This document shows positions 14,335 to 22,282 of a stretch of DNA of 24,718 nucleotides, piece after piece. The stretch is from DATBDN01 sp036269895 (GTDB lineage: Bacteria > Actinomycetota > Thermoleophilia > Solirubrobacterales > Thermoleophilaceae). The notes under the pieces were generated by a model that was not told the DNA's origin, searched no databases, and worked only from the letters and a program-made list of their open reading frames with translations. The DNA lies in NCBI GenBank assembly GCA_036269895.1, contig DATBDN010000112.1, positions 1-24,718 of the forward strand, read 5' to 3'. The first letter of the stretch is position 1. Each line of letters opens with the position of its first letter. The translations under genes were made by a program, and so were the position numbers.

Positions 14335-15478
14335 GCGACGCCGTCGCGCGGCGCTGCAGATCCGGCTGGGCGCGGCCCCAGTCGGCGGCAACGGCGTAGT
14401 CCATCAGCCGCTCGAAGTAATCCCGTAGCGCCGGTACACGAACACCCGTGCCGGCGAGCGCGGTGCGCGTGCCGTCGGTGTCGTAGCGAATGCGCATCGC
14501 GAAGTACGGGAAGAAGATCTCGCTCGCGTCGAGGGCTCTGCGCCGGCGGTCATCGCCGGTGCGCATGAGCAGCGGATGCGCTATGCGGCCGTAGGCACGA
14601 GGCGGGACCACGCGCGGCTTCCGCTTGCCGAAGTACGCCGAGCTGAGGTCGAGCAACTCGCTCACGGTGCTCGCGCGATCGCCGGCCGCCAGGTTGTAGG
14701 TCGTGCCGGACGGCGCCTCGCGCCGGGACAGTTCGAAGATCGCATCCGCCACGTACGAGACCGGCACCACGTCGACCGGCGCCGAGCGGCGGGCGGGGAT
14801 CGCCTTGTAGGTGCCCCGCGCGAACGCACGCAGCGGCCAATAGATGACGTTGAACGCAGGCGTCCAGCCTGTGTCCGCCTCGCCGACGACGATGCTCGGC
14901 CGGAAGATCTGGATCGGCAGCACGTCGCGGTGAGCGCGCACCCGCTGCTCGGCCTCGAACTTCGAGCGCTCGTAGGAATTGCGGAAGCGCTGGCCGATGT
15001 CCAGCTCGTCCTCGCCGAAGGTGCCACGGTGGTCGCCCGCTACGTATGCGGTGGAGATGTACGACAGGCGCGCGAGCCCGTCGCCGCGCCGCTGCGCGAG
15101 CTCGGCCAGCCGCAGCACCTGCTCGGTGCCGGTCACATTGATCTGGCGCGACTCCGCCAGCGGCAGCGCGAACGAGACCGAGGCTGCGGCATGGACGATC
15201 TCGCCGATCTGGCCGGCCAACGCCGCACGGCCGCGCGGTGGCATCCCGAGGCCCGGCTGCGTCACGTCGCCGCGCACCGCCACTGCGCGACCGCTGTACG
15301 AGGCGGGATCCGGAAGCACGCGGGCGATCGTCTCCTCGAGGCGGCGCTGTGCGTCGTCGTTGTCCGATCCCCGCACCAACGCGTAGACGGTGCGATCGGT
15401 GCGCTCGAGATAGCGCGCCAGCAGCTCCATGCCCACGAAGCCGGTGGCGCCGGTCAGGAAGATCGGCCGCGTGTCCAT
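14321..15478 (-). CDS. Extended SDR / thioester-reductase-like NAD(P)-dependent oxidoreductase
   Basis: A 385-aa Rossmann-fold protein of the extended SDR type, closest in style to the male-sterility/thioester reductase (fatty acyl reductase) branch. TGATGFVG lies at 9-16, the NAD(P)-side VHAAASVSF at about 95-103, LSYISTAYVAG at 138-148 and the catalytic pair Tyr169/Lys173 in SYERSKFEAE. Later come FRPSIVVGEADTGW and YNLAAGDRASTVSELLDL, also typical. The substrate is probably a lipid or acyl thioester (inference). The ATG at 15478 places the Rossmann motif at the usual distance from the N-terminus. In-frame ATGs at 15499 and 15514 are alternatives and none has a strong ribosome binding site. 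It follows the metallo-hydrolase gene by 52 bases (16 with the earliest start). Confidence 0.88.
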   Translation of the reverse strand: MDTRPIFLTGATGFVGMELLARYLERTDRTVYALVRGSDNDDAQRRLEETIARVLPDPASYSGRAVAVRGDVTQPGLGMPPRGRAALAGQIGEIVHAAASVSFALPLAESRQINVTGTEQVLRLAELAQRRGDGLARLSYISTAYVAGDHRGTFGEDELDIGQRFRNSYERSKFEAEQRVRAHRDVLPIQIFRPSIVVGEADTGWTPAFNVIYWPLRAFARGTYKAIPARRSAPVDVVPVSYVADAIFELSRREAPSGTTYNLAAGDRASTVSELLDLSSAYFGKRKPRVVPPRAYGRIAHPLLMRTGDDRRRRALDASEIFFPYFAMRIRYDTDGTRTALAGTGVRVPALRDYFERLMDYAVAADWGRAQPDLQRRATASLTAA

Positions 15479-15530
15479 TCCCGGATGGTGCCCGTGCATC
15501 TTCGTACCGAACATGGACCGGCGGTATGTC

Positions 15531-16205
15531 TCAGCCGGGCGTGAACCTGCCTTTAGGGACAGTCCCCTCGTCGAGGTACGCGATGTCCTCTTCGAGTACC
15601 CGGATAGCGGTGTCGCGGGTCATCGGCGCGCCGTGGCCCGGGACGACTACGTCCGCCTCCGCGACCAAGCCGCGCAGGCGCTCCAGAGTCGCTCGGTAGA
15701 GCGCCTTGTCGGTCCAGGCGGGCAGCTCGACATCCGAGACGTAGTCGCCGCATACGAGCACGCCGCACCAGCGGGCGAACAGGATCATGCCGTCGTTCGT
15801 GTGCCCCTCGGCCGGGTACAGCTCGAGCTCCTGGGCGCCGAGCTCGAGCTTGCCCGGCACCGGCAGTGGCTGATACGAGCCCAGCGACAACGGACGTGCG
15901 CGCGTGACGTAGTAGCGGTTGTCCGCGTCGCGCAGCTCCTTCTGCGCCACGCCGGGCTCCTCGCGGATGCGCGTGGCCGTGGACTCGGCGACGCCCAGGG
16001 ACGCCTCCGGGAACGCCAGCCGCGCGAGCAGGTGGTCCCAGTCGCCGTGGGTGGCGAGCAGGCCGGCCGGCTCGAAGCCCGACTGCCGGAGCATCTCCGG
16101 CAGCATCTCGAGCTCGTCCGGGAAGATCGGCGAGTCGATCAGCATCGCCTCCTCGCCGGCACGCAGAGCGACGGCATTGGTCTGCCAGAGGCTGCTCGTG
16201 ATCAC
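15531..16205 (-). CDS. Metallo-beta-lactamase-fold hydrolase
   Basis: A 224-aa MBL-superfamily protein. The first metal motif reads H53-G-D55-W-D57-H58, that is HxDxDH in place of the classical HxHxDH. Later ligands are H135 in EGHTNDG, D154 in CGDYVSD and H191 in PGHGAPM, so a metal site with an Asp in place of the second His is expected. No signal peptide is seen. The start is a GTG at 16205 with GAGGA 7 bases upstream; no other standard start codon precedes it in frame. The gene sits 34 bases after the HAD gene and before the SDR gene, all on the - strand. Hydrolysis of a thioester, lactone or phosphoester would fit, but the substrate is unknown. Confidence 0.88.
   Translation of the reverse strand: MITSSLWQTNAVALRAGEEAMLIDSPIFPDELEMLPEMLRQSGFEPAGLLATHGDWDHLLARLAFPEASLGVAESTATRIREEPGVAQKELRDADNRYYVTRARPLSLGSYQPLPVPGKLELGAQELELYPAEGHTNDGMILFARWCGVLVCGDYVSDVELPAWTDKALYRATLERLRGLVAEADVVVPGHGAPMTRDTAIRVLEEDIAYLDEGTVPKGRFTPG
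15555..15567. repeat. GGGAC-A-GTCCC palindrome within the end of the MBL gene
   Basis: On the + strand, GGGAC (15556-15560) and GTCCC (15562-15566) flank a single A, inside the last codons of the MBL gene. A closely similar string, GGGACAGCCCC, occurs at 22204-22214 in an intergenic hairpin with a T-tract. The two may be copies of a small REP-like element; two copies alone do not prove it. Confidence 0.3.
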
Positions 16206-16239
16206 GAGCGCGTCCTCGTGGACGGCGATGACCCTCAGA

Positions 16240-16920
16240 TCAGGCGGCTCCCAGCAGCTTCGCCGCCTCGCGGAGGTTCTTGACCTCCTCGGTCGGCTTC
16301 TTTTGACTCGACTCGAGCTTCTGCCCGTGCCGGTTGACCCAGATGACGGGGATCTTGTCCTTGATGCAGGGCTCGACGTCCGCCTCGTAGCCGGAGGCGA
16401 TGTGCACCCAGCCCTTCTTGCCGCCGATCCGGCGCGCGCACTCTTTGAAGTGCGCGGGATCCGGCTTGTACGAGCGGACCTGCTGCGCGGTCACGACCAG
16501 GTCCCAGTCGACCCGGAAGTGGCGGCGCGTGGCACCCAGCAGCTTGTCGTCGATGTTGGAGATCAGCCCGATCTCGAATTTCTTGGCGAAGCGCTCGAGC
16601 TGCGCGTTGGTCTCGCGAAACGGAGGCCAGCGCGGGATCGAGTCCGGCAGGAACTGCGCGCGCGACGGCTCGAGGTCCCAGCCGAGGTCCTGCGCGCAGC
16701 GGATGGCAGTGCGGCGCATGACCTCGGCGTAGAGCTCGTATGAGCCGCGCATGATCTCCGCCTGGGTCGCGAGGAACAGCGGCACCATCGTGTCGCGGTC
16801 GATCGTGAAGCCGTCCTTCTGAGCCTCTCTCTGGAATGCCTCGTACGCCCCTGTCTCCCAATCGATCAGGGTCCCGTAGCAGTCGAAACTGATGAAGCGG
16901 ATGTCCTTGGGAAGTGGCAT
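16240..16920 (-). CDS. Haloacid dehalogenase-type (HAD-IA) hydrolase
   Basis: A 226-aa HAD-superfamily hydrolase close to L-2-haloacid dehalogenase type II. The nucleophile motif is FDCYGTLIDWE with Asp13, which forms the covalent intermediate. Motif II Ser lies in LISNIDD, the conserved Lys in RSYKPDP, and a last acidic region in HIASGYEADV. Asp-Cys-Tyr-Gly-Thr-Leu is common in the dehalogenase/2-haloalkanoic branch, but HAD names predict substrate poorly; it could equally be a phosphatase. The ATG at 16920 gives the standard N-terminus. It is divergent from sucC, with a 50-base gap, and leads the HAD-MBL-SDR group. Confidence 0.9.
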   Translation of the reverse strand: MPLPKDIRFISFDCYGTLIDWETGAYEAFQREAQKDGFTIDRDTMVPLFLATQAEIMRGSYELYAEVMRRTAIRCAQDLGWDLEPSRAQFLPDSIPRWPPFRETNAQLERFAKKFEIGLISNIDDKLLGATRRHFRVDWDLVVTAQQVRSYKPDPAHFKECARRIGGKKGWVHIASGYEADVEPCIKDKIPVIWVNRHGQKLESSQKKPTEEVKNLREAAKLLGAA

Positions 16921-16970
16921 GTCGTACTGTCAGCGGCCCCCCGCGACCACTGAAGTCGGGGCATTCTGCC

Positions 16971-18110
16971 ATGGACCTACTCGAATATCAGGGAAAGCAA
17001 CTTTTCGCCAAGCACGGCGTAACGGTTCCGGAGGGCCGCCCTGCCACGTCTGTCCAGGAGGCGGTCAAGGCCGCCGAGGAGCTCGGATACCCGGTCGTCA
17101 TCAAGGCTCAGGTCTTGATCGGCGGCCGCGGCAAGGCCGGCGGCATCAAGCTGGCCAAGGACCGCGCCGAGGCCGAGGCGCACGCGAACGCGATCCTCGG
17201 GATGGACATCCGCGGCTTCACCGTCCACGAGCTCTACGTGGAGGAGGCGTCGGAGATCGACGAGGAGTACTACGCCGCGATCCTCCTCGACCGCAGCGCC
17301 AAGAAGCCGCTGGCAATGCTCTCGCGCATGGGTGGCATGGACGTGGAGGAGATAGCCGAGCGCGACCCGAACGCGATCGTGCGCATTCACGTCGATCCAC
17401 TGGTCGGCTTCCAGGCCTTCCACGGGCGACGGCTCGCGTACGAGGCCGGCATCGCCGACGACGTGGTGAGGCCGGTCGGCGCGCTCTTGTCGAAGCTCTA
17501 CGACACCTTCGTCGCCGAGGACGCGGTGCTGGTCGAGGTGAACCCGCTGCTGATCACGAAGGACCGCAAGGTCGTCGCGCTCGACTCGAAGTTCACCGTC
17601 GACGGCAACGCGCTGACGCGTCACCCGGAGACGGCTGCTTTCCGCGATCCGAGCGCGGAGGACCCGCAGGAGCGGATGGCGAAGGAGCGCGGGCTGACCT
17701 ACGTGAAGCTCGACGGCAACGTCGGCATCCTGGGGAACGGCGCGGGGCTCGTCATGTCGACGCTCGACGTTGTCGCGCAGCAGGGTGGCAAGCCCGCGAA
17801 CTTCCTCGACGCCGGTGGCGGCTCGAAAGCGGACGCGATCGTCGCCGCGGTCGAGGTGATCCTCTCCGACCCGAAGGTCACAGCCGTCCTCTTCAACATC
17901 TTCGGAGGCATCACCCGCTGCGACGAGGTGGCACGCGGGCTGATCGAAGCCTTCGACCAGATCGATGTCAAAGTGCCGTTCGTCGTCCGCCTCGACGGCA
18001 CGAACGACAAGGAGGGACGCGCGCTGCTGGCGGAGGCGAACCTCCCCAACGTGTATGTCGAGGGGACGATGCTCGGCGCGGCCGCGAAGGTGGTTGAACT
18101 CTCACGATGA
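16971..18110 (+). CDS. sucC: Succinate-CoA ligase (ADP-forming) subunit beta
   Basis: A 379-aa nucleotide-binding subunit of succinyl-CoA synthetase, interconverting succinyl-CoA and succinate with substrate-level phosphorylation in the TCA cycle. The ATP-grasp fold starts MDLLEYQGKQLFAKHGVTVP. Visible motifs are KAQVLIGGRGKAGGIKLA, VEVNPLLITKD and LDAGGGSKADA. The C-terminal FNIFGGITRCDEVARGL belongs to the CoA-ligase domain. The ATG at 16971 matches the family start; an in-frame earlier start at 16914 would overlap the HAD gene. The stop overlaps the sucD start by four bases (ATGA). Confidence 0.98.
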   Translation: MDLLEYQGKQLFAKHGVTVPEGRPATSVQEAVKAAEELGYPVVIKAQVLIGGRGKAGGIKLAKDRAEAEAHANAILGMDIRGFTVHELYVEEASEIDEEYYAAILLDRSAKKPLAMLSRMGGMDVEEIAERDPNAIVRIHVDPLVGFQAFHGRRLAYEAGIADDVVRPVGALLSKLYDTFVAEDAVLVEVNPLLITKDRKVVALDSKFTVDGNALTRHPETAAFRDPSAEDPQERMAKERGLTYVKLDGNVGILGNGAGLVMSTLDVVAQQGGKPANFLDAGGGSKADAIVAAVEVILSDPKVTAVLFNIFGGITRCDEVARGLIEAFDQIDVKVPFVVRLDGTNDKEGRALLAEANLPNVYVEGTMLGAAAKVVELSR

Positions 18111-18994
18111 GCATCCTGGTCGACAAGGCCACGAAGCTGGCGGTGTCAGGCCTGACCGGCCGCGAGGGCAGCTTCCACGGCCTGAACAACAAGCGCTACG
18201 GCACCGCCGTTGTGGGCGGCGTCACCCCCGGCAAGGGCGGCCAGGACGTCGACGGCGTGCCGGTTTTCAACACGTTCCACGACTGCGTCGGCCAGACCGG
18301 CGCCAACACGGCGATGATCTTCGTGCCGCCGCCGTTCGCCGCCGACTCGATCCTCGAGGCGGCCGATGCCGGGATCGAGCTGGTGATCGCGATCACCGAG
18401 GGCATCCCGGTGCACGACATGCTCCGGGTCTACACGCACCTGAAGCGCACGAACACCACGCGCCTGGTCGGCCCGAACTGCCCGGGCATCCTGTCGCCCG
18501 GCAAGGCGAACGTCGGCATCATCCCGGCGCACTTCTTCTCGGAGGGGAACGTCGGCCTGGTCTCCCGCTCGGGCACGCTGACCTACCAGATCGGCAACGA
18601 GCTCGCGCAGCGTGGCTTCGGCAACAGCTCGATCGTCGGGATCGGCGGCGACCCGATCGCGGGCTCGCACTTCATCGACATCATCGAGCTGTTCGAGCAG
18701 GACGAGCAGACCGAGCTGATCGTGATGTGCGGCGAGATCGGCGGCGACGCCGAGGAGCAGACCGCCGAATACATCGCCGAGTTCGTGTCGAAGCCGGTGC
18801 TCGCCTACATCGCCGGCTTCACCGCACCACCGGGCAAGACCATGGGCCACGCGGGCGCGATCATCTCGGGCTCGCAGGGCACGGCCGCCGCGAAGAAGGA
18901 AGCGCTCGAGTCGAAGGGCGTGCGCGTCGGTCAGACGCCGACGGAGGTGGCGGAGATCGCGGCTGAGATGCTCGGCGCCGGCACGCCTGCGTAG
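18107..18994 (+). CDS. sucD: Succinate-CoA ligase (ADP-forming) subunit alpha
   Basis: A 295-aa CoA-binding and phosphorylated subunit of succinyl-CoA synthetase. CoA-binding features near the N-terminus include VSGLTGREGSFH and GGVTPGKGGQ. Further on are FVPPPFAADSILEA and the AITEGIPVHDML and VGPNCPGILSPG segments. The active-site His that is transiently phosphorylated is H248 in GHAGAIISG. Length and motifs are complete. Translation is probably coupled to sucC through the ATGA overlap. Confidence 0.98.
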   Translation: MSILVDKATKLAVSGLTGREGSFHGLNNKRYGTAVVGGVTPGKGGQDVDGVPVFNTFHDCVGQTGANTAMIFVPPPFAADSILEAADAGIELVIAITEGIPVHDMLRVYTHLKRTNTTRLVGPNCPGILSPGKANVGIIPAHFFSEGNVGLVSRSGTLTYQIGNELAQRGFGNSSIVGIGGDPIAGSHFIDIIELFEQDEQTELIVMCGEIGGDAEEQTAEYIAEFVSKPVLAYIAGFTAPPGKTMGHAGAIISGSQGTAAAKKEALESKGVRVGQTPTEVAEIAAEMLGAGTPA

Positions 18995-18999
18995 CGCGC

Positions 19000-19392
19000 G
19001 TGTCGAACATCGAGGTATTCGGGCGCTGCCTCGACGCGATCTCGATCCGCGATGTCCGGACGCTCATCGAGCTGTCGACCGAGGACATCGAGGTCCGCCC
19101 GATGCGCGCACTGCTCGAGGACACGGTCTACCGCGGCCGTGAGGGCATCGAGCAGTGGATGCGCGACCTCGACGAAACCTGGCTCGAGCTTCGCGTCGAG
19201 GTCGAGGAGATCCACGAACCGGTTGCCGGCTCGGTCGTGGCCCTCTGCACGCTTCATGGCCGCGGCCACGGGAGCGAGGCGCCCACCCAGATGCCGGTCG
19301 CGCTGACGGCTCACCTGCGCGACGGACTTGTTAGCCGGGCGACCACGTACGTCGATCGCGAGGCCGCGCTGCGAGAAGCCTCGGGTGACTAG
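19000..19392 (+). CDS. NTF2-like / SnoaL-like family protein
   Basis: A 130-aa small alpha+beta protein. The pattern FGRCLDAISIRDVRTLIELSTEDIEVRPM, then YRGREGIEQWMRDLDETW, then a run of strands ending HLRDGLVSRATTYVDREAALREA, is typical of NTF2-fold proteins of the SnoaL/ketosteroid-isomerase-like kind. No catalytic pair can be assigned. The GTG start at 19000 is only 5 bases after the sucD stop, so it is probably co-transcribed with sucCD; a functional link to the TCA cycle is not implied. It is followed after 23 bases by the aminotransferase gene. Confidence 0.85.
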   Translation: MSNIEVFGRCLDAISIRDVRTLIELSTEDIEVRPMRALLEDTVYRGREGIEQWMRDLDETWLELRVEVEEIHEPVAGSVVALCTLHGRGHGSEAPTQMPVALTAHLRDGLVSRATTYVDREAALREASGD

Positions 19393-19402
19393 CGGCGCTC
19401 GC

Positions 19403-19408
19403 TAACGT
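19403..19408 (+). promoter_or_regulatory. Possible -10 element for a leaderless aminotransferase transcript
   Basis: TAACGT (TANNNT pattern) ends 7 bases before the ATG at 19416, in a 23-base intergenic gap with no Shine-Dalgarno sequence. This spacing would start transcription at or next to the ATG. A -35 is not obvious. Confidence 0.4.
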
Positions 19409-19415
19409 CGGCCTC

Positions 19416-20519
19416 ATGGCCGATTCCATCTCGTTCGCCCGCGGAGCCCCTTCGATCGACATCGTCGCCGTCGACGACCTCACGGCGGCGGCCCAGCGTG
19501 CGTTCGAGAACGACCCGGCCGGCACGTTCTCCTACGGCACCGCTATCGGGTATCCGCCGCTGCGCGCATGGATTGCCGACAAGCACGAGCTGCCGCCGGA
19601 GCAGGTGATCGTTACCAACGGCTCGATGCAGGCCGACGCGTTCCTGTTCGAGCTGCTGGTCGAGGACGGCGACCTGGTGGTCGTCGAGGCGCCCACCTAC
19701 GACCGCACGCTGCTATCGCTGCGCAAGCGGGGCGCCGACATCCTGGCGATCCCGCTCGAGGAGGACGGCATCGACGTGGCGGCGCTGGCGTCCGCGCTCG
19801 AGGCGGGTGCGCGGCCGAGGCTGGCGCACATCATCCCGACCTTCCAGAACCCGGCTGGCTACACGCTTTCGCTGGACAAGCGCCGTCGCCTGCTGGAGCT
19901 CGCAGAGGAGTACGACTTCGTCATCTTCGAGGACGACCCGTACGTGGAGCTGCGCTTCGAGGGCGAGCGGCTGCCGACGATGCTGTCGCTCGACACAAGC
20001 GAGCACGTCGTGTACGCCTCGTCGTTCTCGAAGACGGTGTGCCCGGGCATCCGAGTCGGATACCTGGCGGGGCCGGCGGAGACGATCACCGCAGTCCAGA
20101 AGCTCGCGACGGAGACTTACATCTCGCCGTCGATGGTCTCGGAGTCGATCGTCAACGACTTCTGCCGCTCCGGCGCGATCGACCGCTCGATCGAGACCGT
20201 GAAGAACGCGCTGCACGAACGCGTCGGCGTGCTCGCGGCAGCGCTCGAACGCGAGTTGCCCGACGCTCGCTTCACCCCGCCGGCGGGCGGCTACTTCCTG
20301 TGGATTGACCTGCCGGACTCGGTCGATGTGGACGCGCTGTTCGCCGCCGCGCAGGACCGCGGGCTGATCTTCGTGAAGGGCACTGACTTCCTGCTCGAAG
20401 GTGGCCAGAGCTCGCTGCGCATCGCGTACTCGGGAGTGACGCCTGAGCAGATCCAGGAGGGCGTCAGCCGGCTGGCCGACGCCTACCGCTCGCTGCAGGC
20501 GGCGGCAGCCGAGGCCTAG
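19416..20519 (+). CDS. PLP-dependent class I aminotransferase (LysN/ARO8/2-aminoadipate type)
   Basis: A 367-aa fold-type I aminotransferase, cytosolic. Visible features are FSYGTAIGYPPLRAWIA at about 38-54 and TNGSMQADAFLFELLVEDGD (PLP phosphate region). The substrate/cofactor strand has PTFQNPAGYTLS and the PLP pyridine-N Asp region is FEDDPYVELRF. The Schiff-base Lys is K206 in SSFSKTVCPGIRVGY. The C-terminal PPAGGYFLWIDLP and SLRIAYSG complete the fold. It resembles MocR/LysN-type aminotransferases without the DNA-binding domain. The substrate is likely an aromatic, branched or 2-aminoadipate-type amino acid, not decidable here. Its stop overlaps the convergent dehydrogenase stop by 4 bases. 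Confidence 0.93.
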   Translation: MADSISFARGAPSIDIVAVDDLTAAAQRAFENDPAGTFSYGTAIGYPPLRAWIADKHELPPEQVIVTNGSMQADAFLFELLVEDGDLVVVEAPTYDRTLLSLRKRGADILAIPLEEDGIDVAALASALEAGARPRLAHIIPTFQNPAGYTLSLDKRRRLLELAEEYDFVIFEDDPYVELRFEGERLPTMLSLDTSEHVVYASSFSKTVCPGIRVGYLAGPAETITAVQKLATETYISPSMVSESIVNDFCRSGAIDRSIETVKNALHERVGVLAAALERELPDARFTPPAGGYFLWIDLPDSVDVDALFAAAQDRGLIFVKGTDFLLEGGQSSLRIAYSGVTPEQIQEGVSRLADAYRSLQAAAAEA

Positions 20520-22153
20520 CCGCGCTTCACGCGCACTGTCAGCGAGGCCTTGCGCAGGTTCCCCGCGGCGTCGCGACCGCGAACGCTGATCCTGATCACG
20601 CCGGATCGGGTGAGCGCCCGGCGCACGCGCTTCGAGACGTGCAGCTCGAGGACGCTGCGCTTGCCGGCCGCGAAGTGGCGGAGCACGCCCCGCAGGGCGT
20701 GGTTGCGTGCCTTTCCCGTGGCGCGGACCACGCAGCGCTCGTCGCAATTGATCGACAGCCGCACGACGCCGCGTCTCAAGACATCCTGGAGGCGTGCGCC
20801 GCGCAGGCGCAGGTGTGGAGCGGTCACGTCCTTGGCGGACGGAGTCGACGTCGGCTGAGTGGGCGCTGGTGCTGGCGGGCCTCCGCCTCCGCCTGCGCCG
20901 GTTGATGGCGGCGGGCACGCGCTGTCGCAGGTGATCCGCTGGACGTCGCCGTTGAGCGACACGACGTAGACGTGGCCGTCGGCGTCCTCACCGAAGGACA
21001 CGAGCGACCCGACCGTCGGGAAGTCGGTCTCGACGCGATCACCGGTTGCCGACGGGGTCGCGAGCTGGAGCGAGTGGATGACGCCGGCGTAGAAGTCGGC
21101 GTAGAGGTAGCGGCCTATCAGTGGACCCAGGCCAGGGTCGCGGACCACGAGGCCGCCGGTGATCGCGACCGATCCGGAGAGGCCGGTGTGCGAGTACGCG
21201 AGCACCGGGTCGACGCGCGGGTTCGCCGTGCAGCTCTTGTAGGCGACCGGGCCCTCGAAGCACGGCCAGCCGAAGTTGTCGCCGGCGAGCGTGGCCCCGG
21301 CCGGCACGTAGTCGACCTCTTCCCACTGGCCCTGGCCGACGTCGCCGATCGCGATGTCACCGGTCGCGCGGTCGAACGACCAGCGGAACGGGTTGCGCAG
21401 GCCCCACGCGAGGATCTCGGGGCAGTTGGTGGTGCCGGGGGGCGGATTGCAACGCGGCTGTCCCTGGAACGGGTTGCCGGCGGGGATCGAGTACGGGTTG
21501 CTGCCGGACATGTGCGGGTCGATCCGCAAGAGCTTCCCGAGCAGCGACTTCTTGGTGTCCTGGGCGTTGCCGAACTGGTTGTCCGAGCCGCCGCCGTCGC
21601 CCGTGCCGATGTAGAGCAGGCCGTCGTTCGGGTTGAACCGGAGGGTTCCGCCGTAGTGGTTGCTCGCGTCGTTGTGCGGGATCACGAGGACGGGGCGGCC
21701 CGCTTGGTTCGCGACGTTCGGCGACGTCGCGGGGTCTGTCTTGAACTCCTCGATGTGGATCGCGCCGTTGCTCTCGCCGGCGCCGGGCACCTGTACGAAG
21801 TAGACGTAGAAGAGTCCGTAGCCCGGGCTTGCGGGGTTCTCGTAGCCGGGATCGAAGGCCATCGAGATCAGGCCGGCCTCGCCCGTGGTCCAGACGCGCG
21901 TGTGGATGTCGAGGAACGGCGTCGACTGCAGCACGCCGTCGACGGCCACACGGATGAGGCCCGGCCGCGTGACGATGAACAGGCGGTGCGAATCACCAGG
22001 CGGCGAGGTCACGTACATCGGCTGGGAGACCGAGCCGGTGAAGGCCGGCGCCAGGTGGAACGTCGCCTGCGCCGGAGCGGCGGCGATCAGCGTCGCCGCA
22101 GTGGCGAACGCGAGAGCCAGCCGTCGGAGCCGAGTACCTGCCCGCACGGACAC
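20516..22153 (-). CDS. Secreted PQQ-dependent sugar dehydrogenase (glucose/sorbosone dehydrogenase family)
   Basis: A 545-aa exported protein. The signal peptide covers about residues 1-30 (cut after AQA). A six-bladed propeller of the soluble glucose/sorbosone dehydrogenase type covers about 32-410, with typical segments LFIVTRPGLIRV, GEAGLISMAFDPGY, NHYGGTLRFNPNDGLLYIGTGDGGG and LAWGLRNPFRWSFD. A Pro/Thr/Gly linker follows (about 415-440). The tail of about 100 residues (VTAPHLRLRGARL to SLTVRVKRG) reads as an Ig-like domain with one Cys pair (NCDERCVV). The enzyme would oxidise sugars outside the cell with PQQ if the cofactor is available; no pqq genes are in the window. The start is a GTG at 22153, which gives a complete signal peptide. 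It is divergent from the lysyl-oxidase-like gene. Confidence 0.9.
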   Translation of the reverse strand: MSVRAGTRLRRLALAFATAATLIAAAPAQATFHLAPAFTGSVSQPMYVTSPPGDSHRLFIVTRPGLIRVAVDGVLQSTPFLDIHTRVWTTGEAGLISMAFDPGYENPASPGYGLFYVYFVQVPGAGESNGAIHIEEFKTDPATSPNVANQAGRPVLVIPHNDASNHYGGTLRFNPNDGLLYIGTGDGGGSDNQFGNAQDTKKSLLGKLLRIDPHMSGSNPYSIPAGNPFQGQPRCNPPPGTTNCPEILAWGLRNPFRWSFDRATGDIAIGDVGQGQWEEVDYVPAGATLAGDNFGWPCFEGPVAYKSCTANPRVDPVLAYSHTGLSGSVAITGGLVVRDPGLGPLIGRYLYADFYAGVIHSLQLATPSATGDRVETDFPTVGSLVSFGEDADGHVYVVSLNGDVQRITCDSACPPPSTGAGGGGGPPAPAPTQPTSTPSAKDVTAPHLRLRGARLQDVLRRGVVRLSINCDERCVVRATGKARNHALRGVLRHFAAGKRSVLELHVSKRVRRALTRSGVIRISVRGRDAAGNLRKASLTVRVKRG

Positions 22154-22178
22154 GGATCGTACGACCTGCCCCGTGAGC

Positions 22179-22221
22179 GGTGCGCCGCACCCCGTTACGA
22201 ACGGGGACAGCCCCTTTTTTT
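22179..22221 (+). terminator. Stacked hairpins ending in a T7 tract (terminator/attenuator-like)
   Basis: Three stems lie in series on the + strand. GGTGC/GCACC has a 3-base loop (22179-22191). CCCCGTT/AACGGGG has loop ACG (22190-22206). GGGG/CCCC has loop ACAG (22203-22214) and is followed directly by seven T (22215-22221). The second and third stems compete for the same GGGG, as in an antiterminator/terminator pair. The third alone has the form of an intrinsic terminator in the + direction. It sits between two divergent genes, so the transcript it would end is not obvious. Confidence 0.55.
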
Positions 22222-22240
22222 AACGGCGCCGAATCGCGTT

Positions 22241-22246
22241 TACGCT
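22241..22246 (+). promoter_or_regulatory. Candidate -10 for the lysyl-oxidase-like gene
   Basis: TACGCT (TANNNT) lies 36 bases before the TTG start and 19 bases after the T-tract. A partial -35, TTAACG (22220-22225), is 15 bases upstream, shorter than ideal. The call is tentative. Confidence 0.3.
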
Positions 22247-22282
22247 AGGAGCACGGTCGACTGACCCTCGACTCGCGCTCCC

